The notes under the pieces are model-generated. The model saw only the letters and a program-made list of their open reading frames with translations. It had not been told where the DNA came from and searched no databases. From contig NZ_MDZB01000067.1 in assembly GCF_001816145.1 (NCBI RefSeq), positions 20,335-84,334 on the forward strand: a DNA stretch of 64,000 nt, given 5' to 3'. The position numbers were made by a program, and so were the translations under genes. Source of the DNA: Hymenobacter lapidarius (GTDB taxonomy: Bacteria > Bacteroidota > Bacteroidia > Cytophagales > Hymenobacteraceae). Positions 17,699 to 25,631 of the stretch are shown one piece after another; the first letter of the stretch is position 1, and each line of letters opens with the position of its first letter.

Positions 17699-18322
17699 CT
17701 ATTGATTGAGCAGCCGCTTTTTTTCGAGCCGCGCCACGCCGCGCAGCAGTTCGCCGCTGTTCGTAATCTGGGTCATCTGCCAATGGTCGCCCAGGCGGCG
17801 CAGCTTCACTTCCACCACCATCGTGGTGTCGTACTTGGGCTGCGATACTTCCAGGCCCACGTAAGCATTGTCGCCTTCCTCGCGGCTGTACTTGATGCCT
17901 TTAAACTCGCTGTCGGCGCTCACCACGCGGCTGGCCAGCCCGGTCAGCGAGAGGTTCATCACGCGCTTCGGTGCTGCCTCAGCCGCCGCTTGTAGCGAGC
18001 CCGTCTCCACGTAGCGCTCCACCTCTTTGTGAGCCGCTTTGGCCAGGGCCGGCTTCAGCATTCGCAATGCCCCGCCCATCATCATCCCACCGCCCGGCAC
18101 CAGCGACGCTAGCGCCGAGCCCTGCTGGGCCACGTCGTCCATCAAGTGGCTGGTCACGCTGCTCACGTCCACGTACTTCTTAAATGCGGCCATGTCGTGC
18201 GACTGCACGGCCGCCGCCGCCATCACCAGCGCGCCTTCTGGCCCGTTCTTCACGCTCCGGTAGTAGTAGTATCCCCCGGCCCCCAGGGCTATCAGCAATA
18301 CAAGCAATAGTAGTTTTTTCAT
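17699..18322 (-). CDS. DUF2939-like protein with N-terminal membrane anchor
   Basis: 207 residues. An N-terminal hydrophobic segment (LLLLVLLIALGAGGYYYY) is followed by a soluble domain starting GPEGALVMAAAAVQSHDMAAFKKYVD, which resembles DUF2939 and related proteins with a helix plus beta-sheet fold. Probably exported and membrane-tethered. Function is unknown; the family call is by memory of the pattern only. Confidence 0.6.
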   Translation of the reverse strand: MKKLLLLVLLIALGAGGYYYYRSVKNGPEGALVMAAAAVQSHDMAAFKKYVDVSSVTSHLMDDVAQQGSALASLVPGGGMMMGGALRMLKPALAKAAHKEVERYVETGSLQAAAEAAPKRVMNLSLTGLASRVVSADSEFKGIKYSREEGDNAYVGLEVSQPKYDTTMVVEVKLRRLGDHWQMTQITNSGELLRGVARLEKKRLLNQ

Positions 18323-18495
18323 GGATGCCTAAGCAATAAAGTTGAGCCACAAAATTACTTCAAACCTTGGGTTTAGACGGTGCTGTCGTATGGCATCCTG
18401 CCTCCAGTTGCTGATTGATAGAAAGCGGCAATAAGTCCGGGCATACCATAGGGGTGGGGCGTATTTGTTGCCTTTTGAAGCCTTATCCTTGCGCC

Positions 18496-19359
18496 ATGCT
18501 TCCCCCCTCCAATAACCTCCCTGCGCCTTCGCACCCGGAAGTGCACGGCCACCGCGGATGTCGCGGCCTGCGCCCCGAAAACACCTTGCCTGCCTTCCTG
18601 CACGCCCTGTCACTAGGGGTCGATGTTATCGAACTAGACGTCGTCATCTCGGCCGATAAACAAGTCGTCGTATCCCACGAACCCTGGCTCAACCCGCTCA
18701 TTTGCCTCGACCCCACTGGCGAATCCATCCCGTTGGCTGATGGTCGGAACTACAACTTATACCAGCTGCCCTACGCCACCATCCGACGTTGCAACTGCGG
18801 CCAGCTTCGTCACCCCAGCTTCCCGGAGCAGGTCTCTCAGCCTGCCCATAAACCTCTGCTGAGCGAGGTGTTTTCTGCCTTGGAAAGCGCCACACTCCGC
18901 CTCGGCCGGCCGCCTGCCAAATACTCCGTCGAGATAAAATCCAGCCCAGCGGGAGACAGCCTGTCCCACCCGCCACCACCTGAATTTCTTGCCCTGGTGC
19001 TGGCCGAGCTTGCCGCAGCCGAGGTTTTGGAGCGTACTACACTGCTGTGTTTTGATGCGCGCATCCTCCAACTGGCCCACCGCCTACAGCCTGATTTAGC
19101 CACTTGCTTCCTGGTCGAAGACCAGTTGCCGTGGGCATCAAGCCTGCACCAACTCGGCTACCTTCCCACCACTTTTGGCCCCAATGCAGCGACCATAACT
19201 CCCGCCGCCGTTCATGCTTTGCGGAGAGAGTTTCCCAGCCTCCGCTTAGTGCCCTGGACTGTAAACGACCCTGCCGATATGCTACGCCTGCTGGCTTTGG
19301 GCGTGGACGGCATGACAACCGATTACCCGGACCGGTTGCTCTCACTGCTTCCTGCTTAG
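18496..19359 (+). CDS. Glycerophosphodiester phosphodiesterase family protein
   Basis: 287 residues, a TIM-barrel GDPD that hydrolyses glycerophosphodiesters to glycerol-3-phosphate and an alcohol. Motifs: HGHRGCRGLRPENT (residues 16-29), IELDVVISADKQVVVSHE with the metal-binding E-D and the second catalytic His, an internal SVEIKS and the C-terminal WTVN / GVDGMTTDYPDRL segment. No clear signal peptide, so a cytoplasmic location is likely. The ATG at 18496 is preferred over an in-frame ATG at 18415. Confidence 0.9.
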   Translation: MLPPSNNLPAPSHPEVHGHRGCRGLRPENTLPAFLHALSLGVDVIELDVVISADKQVVVSHEPWLNPLICLDPTGESIPLADGRNYNLYQLPYATIRRCNCGQLRHPSFPEQVSQPAHKPLLSEVFSALESATLRLGRPPAKYSVEIKSSPAGDSLSHPPPPEFLALVLAELAAAEVLERTTLLCFDARILQLAHRLQPDLATCFLVEDQLPWASSLHQLGYLPTTFGPNAATITPAAVHALRREFPSLRLVPWTVNDPADMLRLLALGVDGMTTDYPDRLLSLLPA

Positions 19360-19440
19360 CAAACGGAATTCCCTGCGTGGTACAAACAGTTATATATGCC
19401 TCCTAATCTTGGCCTGCTGTATTCAGCACGCCTTTTTCTT

Positions 19441-19620
19441 TTTGTAACACAATGCTAAAAAAGAGTTACAAATAAAATATGTAACACAGTAATGATACAT
19501 AAATTATACATTGTACTTACGTAAAATATGTTTTACATTATACTGTAATGCTATAATTATGTAACCTAAAAACAACACCAAATTTGTTTAATTGATGAAC
19601 ACTGTACATATTTGCATAAG
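19441..19620. promoter_or_regulatory. Extremely AT-rich tract with repeated GTAACA/TGTTAC motifs
   Basis: Hand count gives 42 G+C in 180 bases (23%), in a genome of about 60-65% GC. It contains GTAACAC (19444, 19481), GTTACA (19465), TTACGTAA (19517), GTAACC (19561) and GTTACACAC (19622). It lies directly before the HTH gene. It could be an operator region, a DNA-unwinding element or both. Confidence 0.55.
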
Positions 19621-19640
19621 CGTTACACACTGCGTTCATT

Positions 19641-20027
19641 ATGCCACATCAAGGGGAAATCCTTCAGGAAGCCATCAAAAACAGCGGCATTTCCATTACG
19701 CGTATCGTAGAGGAACTGGGCATTACACGTCCAACAATCTATCGTAAATTCAAAGAGGAAACAATTGATTACAACTTCGTAAAAAGAATAGGCGAGATTA
19801 TTAATCACGACTTTTCAAATGACTTTACAGTTGTTCAGCAATCGTCTCTTCCATTTGTACCAACTGGTGTTAAACCTATTGTTACAAGTAGTGTTACACC
19901 TCGTGTAACATTTCCCTCAAACATCGAATCTGACTCATCTAAGCAGCTTTTAGTGCTTCAGTCCAAGTACATAGCCCTTTTGGAGTCCTACAATGAGCTC
20001 CTGCTAAAAGTGTATGGTCCTAAGTGA
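19641..20027 (+). CDS. Small HTH DNA-binding protein
   Basis: 128 residues. The N-terminal half has a helix-turn-helix of XRE/phage-repressor character (ISITRIVEELGITRPTIYRKF). The middle is Thr/Val/Pro-rich and the C-terminus is predicted helical (QLLVLQSKYIALLESYNELL), possibly a dimerisation helix. Codon use is AT-rich. The gene sits between an AT-rich tract full of GTAACA motifs and a parS site, and a perfect TGTTACAC dyad lies within its own coding sequence (19892-19910), so autoregulation through this motif is plausible but unproven. Confidence 0.75.
   Translation: MPHQGEILQEAIKNSGISITRIVEELGITRPTIYRKFKEETIDYNFVKRIGEIINHDFSNDFTVVQQSSLPFVPTGVKPIVTSSVTPRVTFPSNIESDSSKQLLVLQSKYIALLESYNELLLKVYGPK
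19892..19910. promoter_or_regulatory. TGTTACAC-CTC-GTGTAACA dyad, candidate operator
   Basis: A perfect 8-bp inverted repeat with a 3-base spacer inside the HTH gene, matching the motif repeated upstream of the same gene. Confidence 0.5.
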
Positions 20028-20028
20028 C

Positions 20029-20054
20029 AAAAATGTTCCACGTGAAACATTTTT
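20029..20054. promoter_or_regulatory. parS centromere site, also a possible terminator
   Basis: Bases 20034-20049 read TGTTCCACGTGAAACA, an exact match to the ParB-binding parS consensus TGTTNCACGTGAAACA. It is flanked by AAAAA and TTTTT, so the whole 26 bases form a dyad starting just after the HTH stop codon (20027); the T run could let it end transcription too. parA and parB are not in this window. Confidence 0.85.
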
Positions 20055-20627
20055 GTTCACGGGTTGGCTAGAGTTTCACCGCGAAAAGGGCGACTATTCA
20101 CGTGTGAAAGGCGATTTCGATGTCTTGTCGAAATTCAAAAAAACGAAGAGCAGAGTCTAATTGGGTTTATAAGGACAAGCCCAATAAAGCATGCTGTCGC
20201 CGCCGAACGTATTGTGGTACTTAGGTAGGGTGCGTACTTTGGGTTCCTATGATTCGGCGATGCAAGCGCCAGGCGCGTAGGCCTTATAAGCCTGCCCGAA
20301 TAAGAACTGTTATGTGAAGCAGCTAACCTGCGGAACGACTGGCTCTGCTCGGAGGAGGTGGTTTTCTCCACTTGCGGGATAGGCCTAAGTACACAGTGAA
20401 AGTGAGTGCGCACTAAGCCAAGTAGCCGCAGAGCAGGACTTCCAATTGCGGCAGAAGCAGGGTGCTGCCACCTCTGCCAATTGCTACACACCGAATGATT
20501 CTCTTAAATAAGAAAACGTTGTAGCCTGAATACGCCACCAAGGCGCAGGACATGCAGGGCAAGAGCAAAGCAGCTGCGCAAAAATTCCCAAATCTGGGGG
20601 TAGGGCAAGCGATGAAAGCTAAGCAGC
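20055..20627. other. Gene-free convergent region with strong RNA-like hairpins
   Basis: No convincing ORF lies between the HTH gene and DUF721. Hairpins: TTGGGTTT / AAGCCCAA (20161-20184); CTCTGCTCGG (20343-20352) pairing with CCG-C-AGAGCAG (20426-20436), closing a branched domain that contains a GTGG / CCAC hairpin; and CAATT..GGCAGA (20443-20455) with TCTGCCAATTG (20473-20483). It does not match tmRNA, SRP or RNase P signatures that I can recognise. A leftward ORF at 20135-20491 looks non-coding (rich in Ser, Arg, His and Pro with no domain). Confidence 0.45.
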
Positions 20628-20939
20628 CTACAGGAAAATGACTTCTTTAATGACTGTTTCGCCGACCTCAGCGTTGATGAGCTCAGCCACTCGGGTCTTG
20701 GCCATGAGTAGCTCGTGCTTGAGGGGCGCGGAAGTGAGGCGGACAAAAAGCCTGCCTTGGTTAACGTAGACTTCTTTGGTCTTTAGAGCAACGGCCTTCC
20801 CCATGACCCGCTCCCAACTCGATACCACCGTCACCTCATTAAGCTTGCCCTGGAGGCGGTAAGTCCGCACCAATGCCTCAAGCCCCTCCTTGAGGGAAAT
20901 GTCGCCGGAGCGAGAAGGGGATGAGGGCTTTTTTACCAT
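20628..20939 (-). CDS. DUF721 / DciA-like protein
   Basis: 103 residues matching the short DUF721 domain (LEALVRTYRLQGKLNEVTVVSSWERVMG, then VRLTSAPLKHELLMAKTRVAELIN). In many bacteria DUF721 proteins are DciA, which helps load the replicative helicase DnaB. It lies 69 bases downstream of recF on the same strand, a pairing I recall as common in Bacteroidota, and is probably co-transcribed with it. The DciA role here is inferred from the family. Confidence 0.82.
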   Translation of the reverse strand: MVKKPSSPSRSGDISLKEGLEALVRTYRLQGKLNEVTVVSSWERVMGKAVALKTKEVYVNQGRLFVRLTSAPLKHELLMAKTRVAELINAEVGETVIKEVIFL

Positions 20940-21008
20940 GCAGACAGACCAAAAGGAGCAGGCAGAACATCCTGCTTTTGGTGCTGCAAAGGTAGCGCTG
21001 CGCAGCGG

Positions 21009-22121
21009 CTAAACCGGCGCTACGGTTCCATCCTGCACCCGAAACCGGAGGATGGGAATGGTTACCCGTGCCAGCGCCTGGTCGGTTCGTTCCAGGTTGG
21101 TATCAGTGAGGAAAACCTGGCCGAAGGTTTCATTGGCTACCAATTCCAGCAGCCGGGCAATGCGCTTGTCGTCGAGGCGGTCGAAGATGTCGTCGAGCAG
21201 GAGCAGGGGCTTGTGGTGTTGGATAGCCGCGAGCATCTCGAACTGGGCCAGCTTGAGGGCAATGGCAAAGGACTTTTGCTGGCCCTGAGAAGCGTGGCTT
21301 TTCACTGGTTGCTCATCCATCAAGAATACGAAATCGTCGCGGTGGGAACCAGTGGTGCTGCGCTGAAGGGCGAAATCGCGGCGTTCATTATTTCGAAGGA
21401 GTTGAGCAAAATCAGCCCCGGGGAGCTGGCTCTTATACGTTAGGGTAACGGCTTCGCGGCCATCGGCCAGCTGCTGGTAGTGGCGTTGGAACAGGGGAAC
21501 GTACCCAGCCAGGAAGGCTTCACGCAGAACAGTTAGCTGGGTGCCGATGGGAGCCAGCTGCTCATCAAGCGCCAATAAGTAGTCGCGGTCAAAACCATGG
21601 CTGGGGCGTTCGCCCTGCTTAAGCACGGCGTTGCGCTGGCGGAGCAGGGCGTTGTAGGAGATGAGCAGCTCCAGGAATTCGTGGTCGAGCTGCGCCATCA
21701 GGCTATCGAAATATTTGCGGCGGTCCTCACTGCCCTGCCGAATCAGGTCCGTGTCGTAGGGCGAGATGAGTACGGCGGGGTACTTGCCGATGTGGTCGGC
21801 CATGCGCTCGTACGGCTGCTTGTTATGAGTGAGCGTCTTTTTCTGGCCCAGGCGTAGGCTCACCTGAATGGTTTCCGGTTCGGAATCGGAACCTGAAGAG
21901 AAATTGCCCTTAACTACAAAGAAATCAGCACCTTGCTTTATGCAAAGGGCGTCCGAGGCAGTTATTGCGCTCTTAGTCAGCGACAAATAGTGAATGGCAT
22001 CCAGCAAGTTGGTTTTTCCGCTGCCGTTGTCGCCGATGAAGCAGTTCAGGCCGGGAGATAAACGCAGCGCCGCGTCGTCGTAATTTTTAAAAAAAAGCAG
22101 CTGCAGGGAGTCAAGGGTCAT
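21009..22121 (-). CDS. recF: DNA replication and repair protein RecF
   Basis: 370 residues. An SMC-like ATPase that binds gapped DNA and helps RecOR load RecA. Walker A is GDNGSGKT (residues 30-37), the ABC-type signature is SQGQQKSFAIALK and Walker B is LLLLDDIFDRLD. The ATG at 22121 is chosen because MTLDSLQLLFFKNY aligns with the usual RecF start; the in-frame GTG/ATG region further upstream adds 15 unrelated residues. recF is often near oriC in bacteria, which gains interest here from the nearby parS. Confidence 0.95.
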   Translation of the reverse strand: MTLDSLQLLFFKNYDDAALRLSPGLNCFIGDNGSGKTNLLDAIHYLSLTKSAITASDALCIKQGADFFVVKGNFSSGSDSEPETIQVSLRLGQKKTLTHNKQPYERMADHIGKYPAVLISPYDTDLIRQGSEDRRKYFDSLMAQLDHEFLELLISYNALLRQRNAVLKQGERPSHGFDRDYLLALDEQLAPIGTQLTVLREAFLAGYVPLFQRHYQQLADGREAVTLTYKSQLPGADFAQLLRNNERRDFALQRSTTGSHRDDFVFLMDEQPVKSHASQGQQKSFAIALKLAQFEMLAAIQHHKPLLLLDDIFDRLDDKRIARLLELVANETFGQVFLTDTNLERTDQALARVTIPILRFRVQDGTVAPV

Positions 22122-22195
22122 AAGGTTCGGTATTGCCAGCACTTTTACGTAATTTCGCCCTCCCAACGCGAAATGTTATTTTCCTTTAACGAGCT

Positions 22196-23374
22196 ATGGC
22201 AGATACGAAAGTAAAAGCTGCTTCTAAAAAATCGACGGCAACCAAGGGCGCAGTACCTGCGACCAACGGCAAAGCCAAGAGCAAAGCGGCCGCTACCGGC
22301 GGTCAGCCCGACCCCGTGCTGCCCGGCACCGACGCGCCCGAAATGGCCGCTTCCGGCACCGACTTGTCGAAGCAGGCCAAGGCCGGTACTTCCTTTCCCA
22401 AGGAAACCTATCTGCAGTGGTATGAGCAAATGCAGCTCATGCGCAAATTCGAGGACAAGGCCGGCCAGCTCTACGGCCAGCAGAAGATTAAAGGTTTCTG
22501 CCACCTCTACATTGGCCAGGAGGCTTGCGTAGCGGGGCAGGTGTCGGCGCTGGAAAAAGGCGACAAGTACATCACCGCCTACCGCGACCACGCCCACCCG
22601 CTGGCGCTGGGTACCTCGCCCAATGCCGTGATGGCTGAACTGTATGCCAAAGCCACCGGCTGCTCGAAAGGCAAGGGCGGCTCGATGCACATGTTCGACA
22701 AAGAGGTGGGCTTCATGGGCGGCCACGGCATCGTGGGTGCCCAGGTGCCAATGGGGGCGGGCATTGCCTTTGCCGAGAAGTACAACAAGACCGGCAAGCT
22801 TTGTATCTGCTCGATGGGCGACGGCGCCGTGCGCCAGGGCGCCCTGCACGAAGCCTTCAACATGGCCATGCTGTGGAAGCTCCCGGTCATCTTCGTGATT
22901 GAGAACAACGGCTACGCCATGGGCACGTCGGTGGAGCGCACTTCTAACGTGCACGACCTCTACAAGATTGGCCTGAGCTACGACATGCCGTCGGAGGCGG
23001 TGAACGGCATGCGCGTGGAAGACGTGCACGAGGCCGTGTCCCGCGCCGCCGAGCGCGCCCGCGCCGGCGAAGGCCCCACGCTGCTCGAGTTCAAAACCTA
23101 CCGCTACAAGGGCCACTCCATGAGCGACCCCGCCAAGTACCGCACCAAAGAGGAGCTGGAAGACTACCGGCACCGCGACGCCATCGAAAGCGTGCGCCAC
23201 ACCATTCTGACCAACAACATGGCCACCGAGGCCGACCTCGAAGCCATCGACGAAAAAATCAAAGCCCAGGTAGCCGAGTCGGTGGAGTTTGCCGAGAACT
23301 CACCTTACCCCACGCCCGACGAATTGTACAAGGACGTTTACGTGCAAGCCGACTACCCTTACATCCACGACTAA
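22196..23374 (+). CDS. pdhA: Pyruvate dehydrogenase E1 component, alpha subunit
   Basis: 392 residues. Thiamine diphosphate enzyme that decarboxylates pyruvate, working with an E1 beta subunit encoded elsewhere. The TPP motif runs from GDG (208-210) to NN (237-238). The phosphorylation-loop region YRYKGHSMSDPAKYR is near residue 300. About 65 N-terminal residues form a Lys/Ala/Pro-rich extension (KVKAASKKSTATKG) not needed for catalysis, perhaps a flexible tether. It is divergent from recF across a 74-base promoter region. Confidence 0.94.
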   Translation: MADTKVKAASKKSTATKGAVPATNGKAKSKAAATGGQPDPVLPGTDAPEMAASGTDLSKQAKAGTSFPKETYLQWYEQMQLMRKFEDKAGQLYGQQKIKGFCHLYIGQEACVAGQVSALEKGDKYITAYRDHAHPLALGTSPNAVMAELYAKATGCSKGKGGSMHMFDKEVGFMGGHGIVGAQVPMGAGIAFAEKYNKTGKLCICSMGDGAVRQGALHEAFNMAMLWKLPVIFVIENNGYAMGTSVERTSNVHDLYKIGLSYDMPSEAVNGMRVEDVHEAVSRAAERARAGEGPTLLEFKTYRYKGHSMSDPAKYRTKEELEDYRHRDAIESVRHTILTNNMATEADLEAIDEKIKAQVAESVEFAENSPYPTPDELYKDVYVQADYPYIHD

Positions 23375-23491
23375 GTTGGAATAGCTACAAGCTACCAGCC
23401 GTTGGGCACTAGCTTCTGCAGACGCCAATAATCCTGATTTCCCCCATAAAAAGCTAGCAGCTGACAGCTAATAGCTAGCAGCTTCTTAACT
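23375..23491. repeat. AGCTAGCAGCT-type intergenic repeat
   Basis: Contains AGCTACCAGCCGTTGG and, further on, two AGCTAGCAGCT units around GACAGCTAAT. A related arrangement (AGCAGCTACCAGCTGTTGG, CAGCTAACAGCTT) lies at 45011-45108. Confidence 0.55.
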
Positions 23492-24265
23492 ATGTCGAAG
23501 ATTCCATTTACTGGCAAAAGCCAGCAGGCCCGCCAGGGGCAACCCGTTCAGGACGTTTCGGCCGACCCGCTGGCGCCCGCCGAAAACCTGGCACCGGAAA
23601 ACCCGCTGCTCGAAGACCCGGACGCCTTGGCCGCCCGCTTGGTGGAGTCGGAAGACTTCGTGCGCAACAACCGCAACGTGCTCCTGGGCATTTTGGCGGT
23701 GGTGGTGCTGGCGGTGGTGGGAGCTTTCGGCTTTTACTACTGGCGCACCACGCAGAACGAGAAAGCACAGGCCACCATGTTCCGCGCCGTGAACAACTGG
23801 GAAGCCGACTCGCTCAGCAAAGCCATCAAGGGCGACGGCAAGGCCCCCGGCCTGACCACCGTGGCCAACGAGTACGGCAGCACCAAAGCCGGTAACCTCG
23901 CCAACTTCTACGCCGGCGTGGCCTCGCTGAAGCAGGGCAAGTTCAAAGAAGCCCTCGATTACCTCGAAGACTTCAGCTCCGACGACTACCTGGTGCAGAG
24001 CCGCGCCTACGCCCTGATGGGCGACGCCCAATTGGAGATGAACAAATCCAAGGAAGCCGCCGACCTCTACGCCAAAGCTGCCGACCACAACGCCAACGAG
24101 TACTTCTCGCCCGGCTACCTGCTGAAGGAAGGCACGGCCCGCGAGCTGGCCAACGATAACGAAGGCGCCATTAAAGCCTACGACCGCATCATCAACGAAT
24201 TCCCAACGGCCCAGGAGGTAGCGGAAGCCCGCCAGTTCAAGGCTAAGCTGGAAGGCGCCAAATAA
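23492..24265 (+). CDS. Tetratricopeptide-repeat membrane protein
   Basis: 257 residues: an acidic, Pro-rich cytoplasmic N-terminus, one membrane helix (VLLGILAVVVLAVVGAFGFYYW, about residues 69-90), then TPR-like helices outside (ANFYAGVASLKQGKFKEALDYLE; DLYAKAADHN; EGAIKAYDRIINEFP). The layout resembles YfgM-type periplasmic TPR proteins that work with the secretion machinery, but the match is only architectural. It is followed by ribH, a neighbourhood I recall as conserved in Bacteroidota. Confidence 0.8.
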   Translation: MSKIPFTGKSQQARQGQPVQDVSADPLAPAENLAPENPLLEDPDALAARLVESEDFVRNNRNVLLGILAVVVLAVVGAFGFYYWRTTQNEKAQATMFRAVNNWEADSLSKAIKGDGKAPGLTTVANEYGSTKAGNLANFYAGVASLKQGKFKEALDYLEDFSSDDYLVQSRAYALMGDAQLEMNKSKEAADLYAKAADHNANEYFSPGYLLKEGTARELANDNEGAIKAYDRIINEFPTAQEVAEARQFKAKLEGAK

Positions 24266-24284
24266 CCAACCAGTCCCTCTACTT

Positions 24285-24371
24285 GTCATCCTGAGCGCAG
24301 CGAAGGACCTTACCGCACCAGAACGCAACCCGTTCCATTGTGCCAAGGTCCGCCGCCGCACTCAGGATGAC
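24285..24371. repeat. Palindromic repeat (GTCATCCTGAGC family)
   Basis: GTCATCCTGAG (24285) and CTCAGGATGAC (24361-24371) form the ends, with GAAGGACCTTACC inverted imperfectly inside. It lies just before ribH. Confidence 0.65.
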
Positions 24372-24390
24372 TGCTTTTAACCCCACTCCC

Positions 24391-24867
24391 ATGGCTACTT
24401 CCCTTCAAAACCTCAGCGACTACGACGCCTCTACTTTCATCGACATCAGCGAGAAGCGCTTCGGGCTGGTGGTGGCCGACTGGAACCGCGAGATTACCGA
24501 CGTGCTGAGCGCCGGCGCCTACGACACCCTGCTCAAGCACGGCGCCACCGCCGACAACATCTACCGCAACACTGTGCCCGGCAGCTTCGAGCTAACGCTG
24601 GGCGCCCAGTTCCTGGCGCAGCACGACGAAATGGACGCCGTGATTTGCCTCGGCGTCGTCATTCAGGGCGAGACTAAGCACGACGACTACATCTGCCACG
24701 CCGTGGCCCAGGGCATTACCCAGGTAGGGCTGAAGTTCAACAAACCCGTCATTTTTGGTCTCGTGACCACCAATACCCTGGAGCAAGCCTGGGACCGCGC
24801 CGGCGGCAAGCACGGCAACAAGGGTGTGGAAGCCGCCGTGGCGGCCATCCAAATGTTAGGTTTTTAG
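24391..24867 (+). CDS. ribH: 6,7-dimethyl-8-ribityllumazine synthase
   Basis: 158 residues. Penultimate enzyme of riboflavin synthesis. Motifs: FGLVVADWNREIT, the TVPGSFELTLGAQFL substrate-binding segment, and GVVIQGETKHDDYICHAVAQG with the catalytic His after the GET motif. The ATG at 24391 is chosen; the in-frame upstream start at 24340 lies in the palindromic repeat. No FMN riboswitch is evident upstream. Confidence 0.95.
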   Translation: MATSLQNLSDYDASTFIDISEKRFGLVVADWNREITDVLSAGAYDTLLKHGATADNIYRNTVPGSFELTLGAQFLAQHDEMDAVICLGVVIQGETKHDDYICHAVAQGITQVGLKFNKPVIFGLVTTNTLEQAWDRAGGKHGNKGVEAAVAAIQMLGF

Positions 24868-24896
24868 CATTCGAAGGAAAAGCGGCCCTAAATCCC

Positions 24897-24904
24897 TAAC
24901 TTTG
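24897..24904 (+). promoter_or_regulatory. Putative -7 element (TAACTTTG)
   Basis: TAnnTTTG match between ribH and the DksA-like gene, giving a leader of roughly 140 bases. No clear TTG at the -33 position. Confidence 0.35.
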
Positions 24905-25052
24905 CAGCCGCAAAAACAAGCCCGCAAATGCTTTAAATTGAGGCGGCAGGCGCATACAAGTGCTCCCAAACCATTTAGCAGCTGGCGATGTTGCCGCTCC
25001 ATTGCCGAATGGCGCTTCCTTTTCAATTTCATAATTACTATTTACCCTTTCG

Positions 25053-25436
25053 ATGAACGAAGAAAACATCCGCTATTCCCGGGAAGACCTGAGCGAGTTC
25101 GACCAGATTATTCAGGATAAACTGACGGCGGCCCGCAAAGAGTTGGCGTTCATCAAGGAAACCCTGACCCGCAGCAACGATTCCGGCACCGACACCACCG
25201 CGTCTTCGGCCAAAGTGCTGGAGGACGGCGCCGACACCGCCGAAAAGGAAAGCATGAACCAGCTGGCCTCGCGCCAGATGAAGTTCATTCAGCAGCTCGA
25301 AAACGCCCAGGTTCGCATCAAAAACGGCACCTACGGCGTGTGCATCGGCACGGGCAAGCTTATTCCGAAGGAGCGCCTGCGGGCCGTGCCCCACACCCAG
25401 CACTCCATCGAAGCCAAAATGGCGCGTCGCGACTAG
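25053..25436 (+). CDS. TraR/DksA-family protein with degenerate zinc finger
   Basis: 127 residues. A long N-terminal helical hairpin (DLSEFDQIIQDKLTAARKELAFI) is followed by the C-terminal segment GVCIGTGKLIPKERLRAVPHT that corresponds to the DksA zinc finger. Only one of the four expected Cys is present, so zinc binding in the normal way is unlikely. DksA binds RNA polymerase in the secondary channel and modulates transcription with ppGpp; whether this version does so is inferred. Confidence 0.85.
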   Translation: MNEENIRYSREDLSEFDQIIQDKLTAARKELAFIKETLTRSNDSGTDTTASSAKVLEDGADTAEKESMNQLASRQMKFIQQLENAQVRIKNGTYGVCIGTGKLIPKERLRAVPHTQHSIEAKMARRD

Positions 25437-25631
25437 TCCTCGCGAAGGCTAGAGGCCCGAATCTGTGGGCCGGCGCTGCGGCGGCCGGCTGGCAGGTTCG
25501 GGCTTTTGCTTTTATCTTAAGTGAATCATTTCGGCTACTGGGGGCTTTATCCGGTCAGCAGCTGAGAATTCAACTCCGACAACCACGTTTTTCATCATAC
25601 CGTAGCGATACGGCAAGCACCTCTTCAAGCC

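Noticed and set aside
20064..20110. Further parS sites (TTTCACCGCGAAA, TTCACGTGTGAA)
   Set aside because: Too many mismatches or wrong spacing compared with the consensus; only 20034-20049 is a true match.
20111..20131. ATTTCGA / TCGAAAT hairpin as a terminator
   Set aside because: It is followed by A residues, not T, on the plus strand, and lacks a T run in the other direction.
20300..20330. GTTATGTG sequence resembling the end of an integron attC site
   Set aside because: No matching inverse core at a suitable distance and no integrase or cassette genes in the window.
20135..20491. 118-residue leftward ORF in the parS-DUF721 gap
   Set aside because: No domain, unnatural composition, and it overlaps strong RNA-like stems; treated as non-coding.
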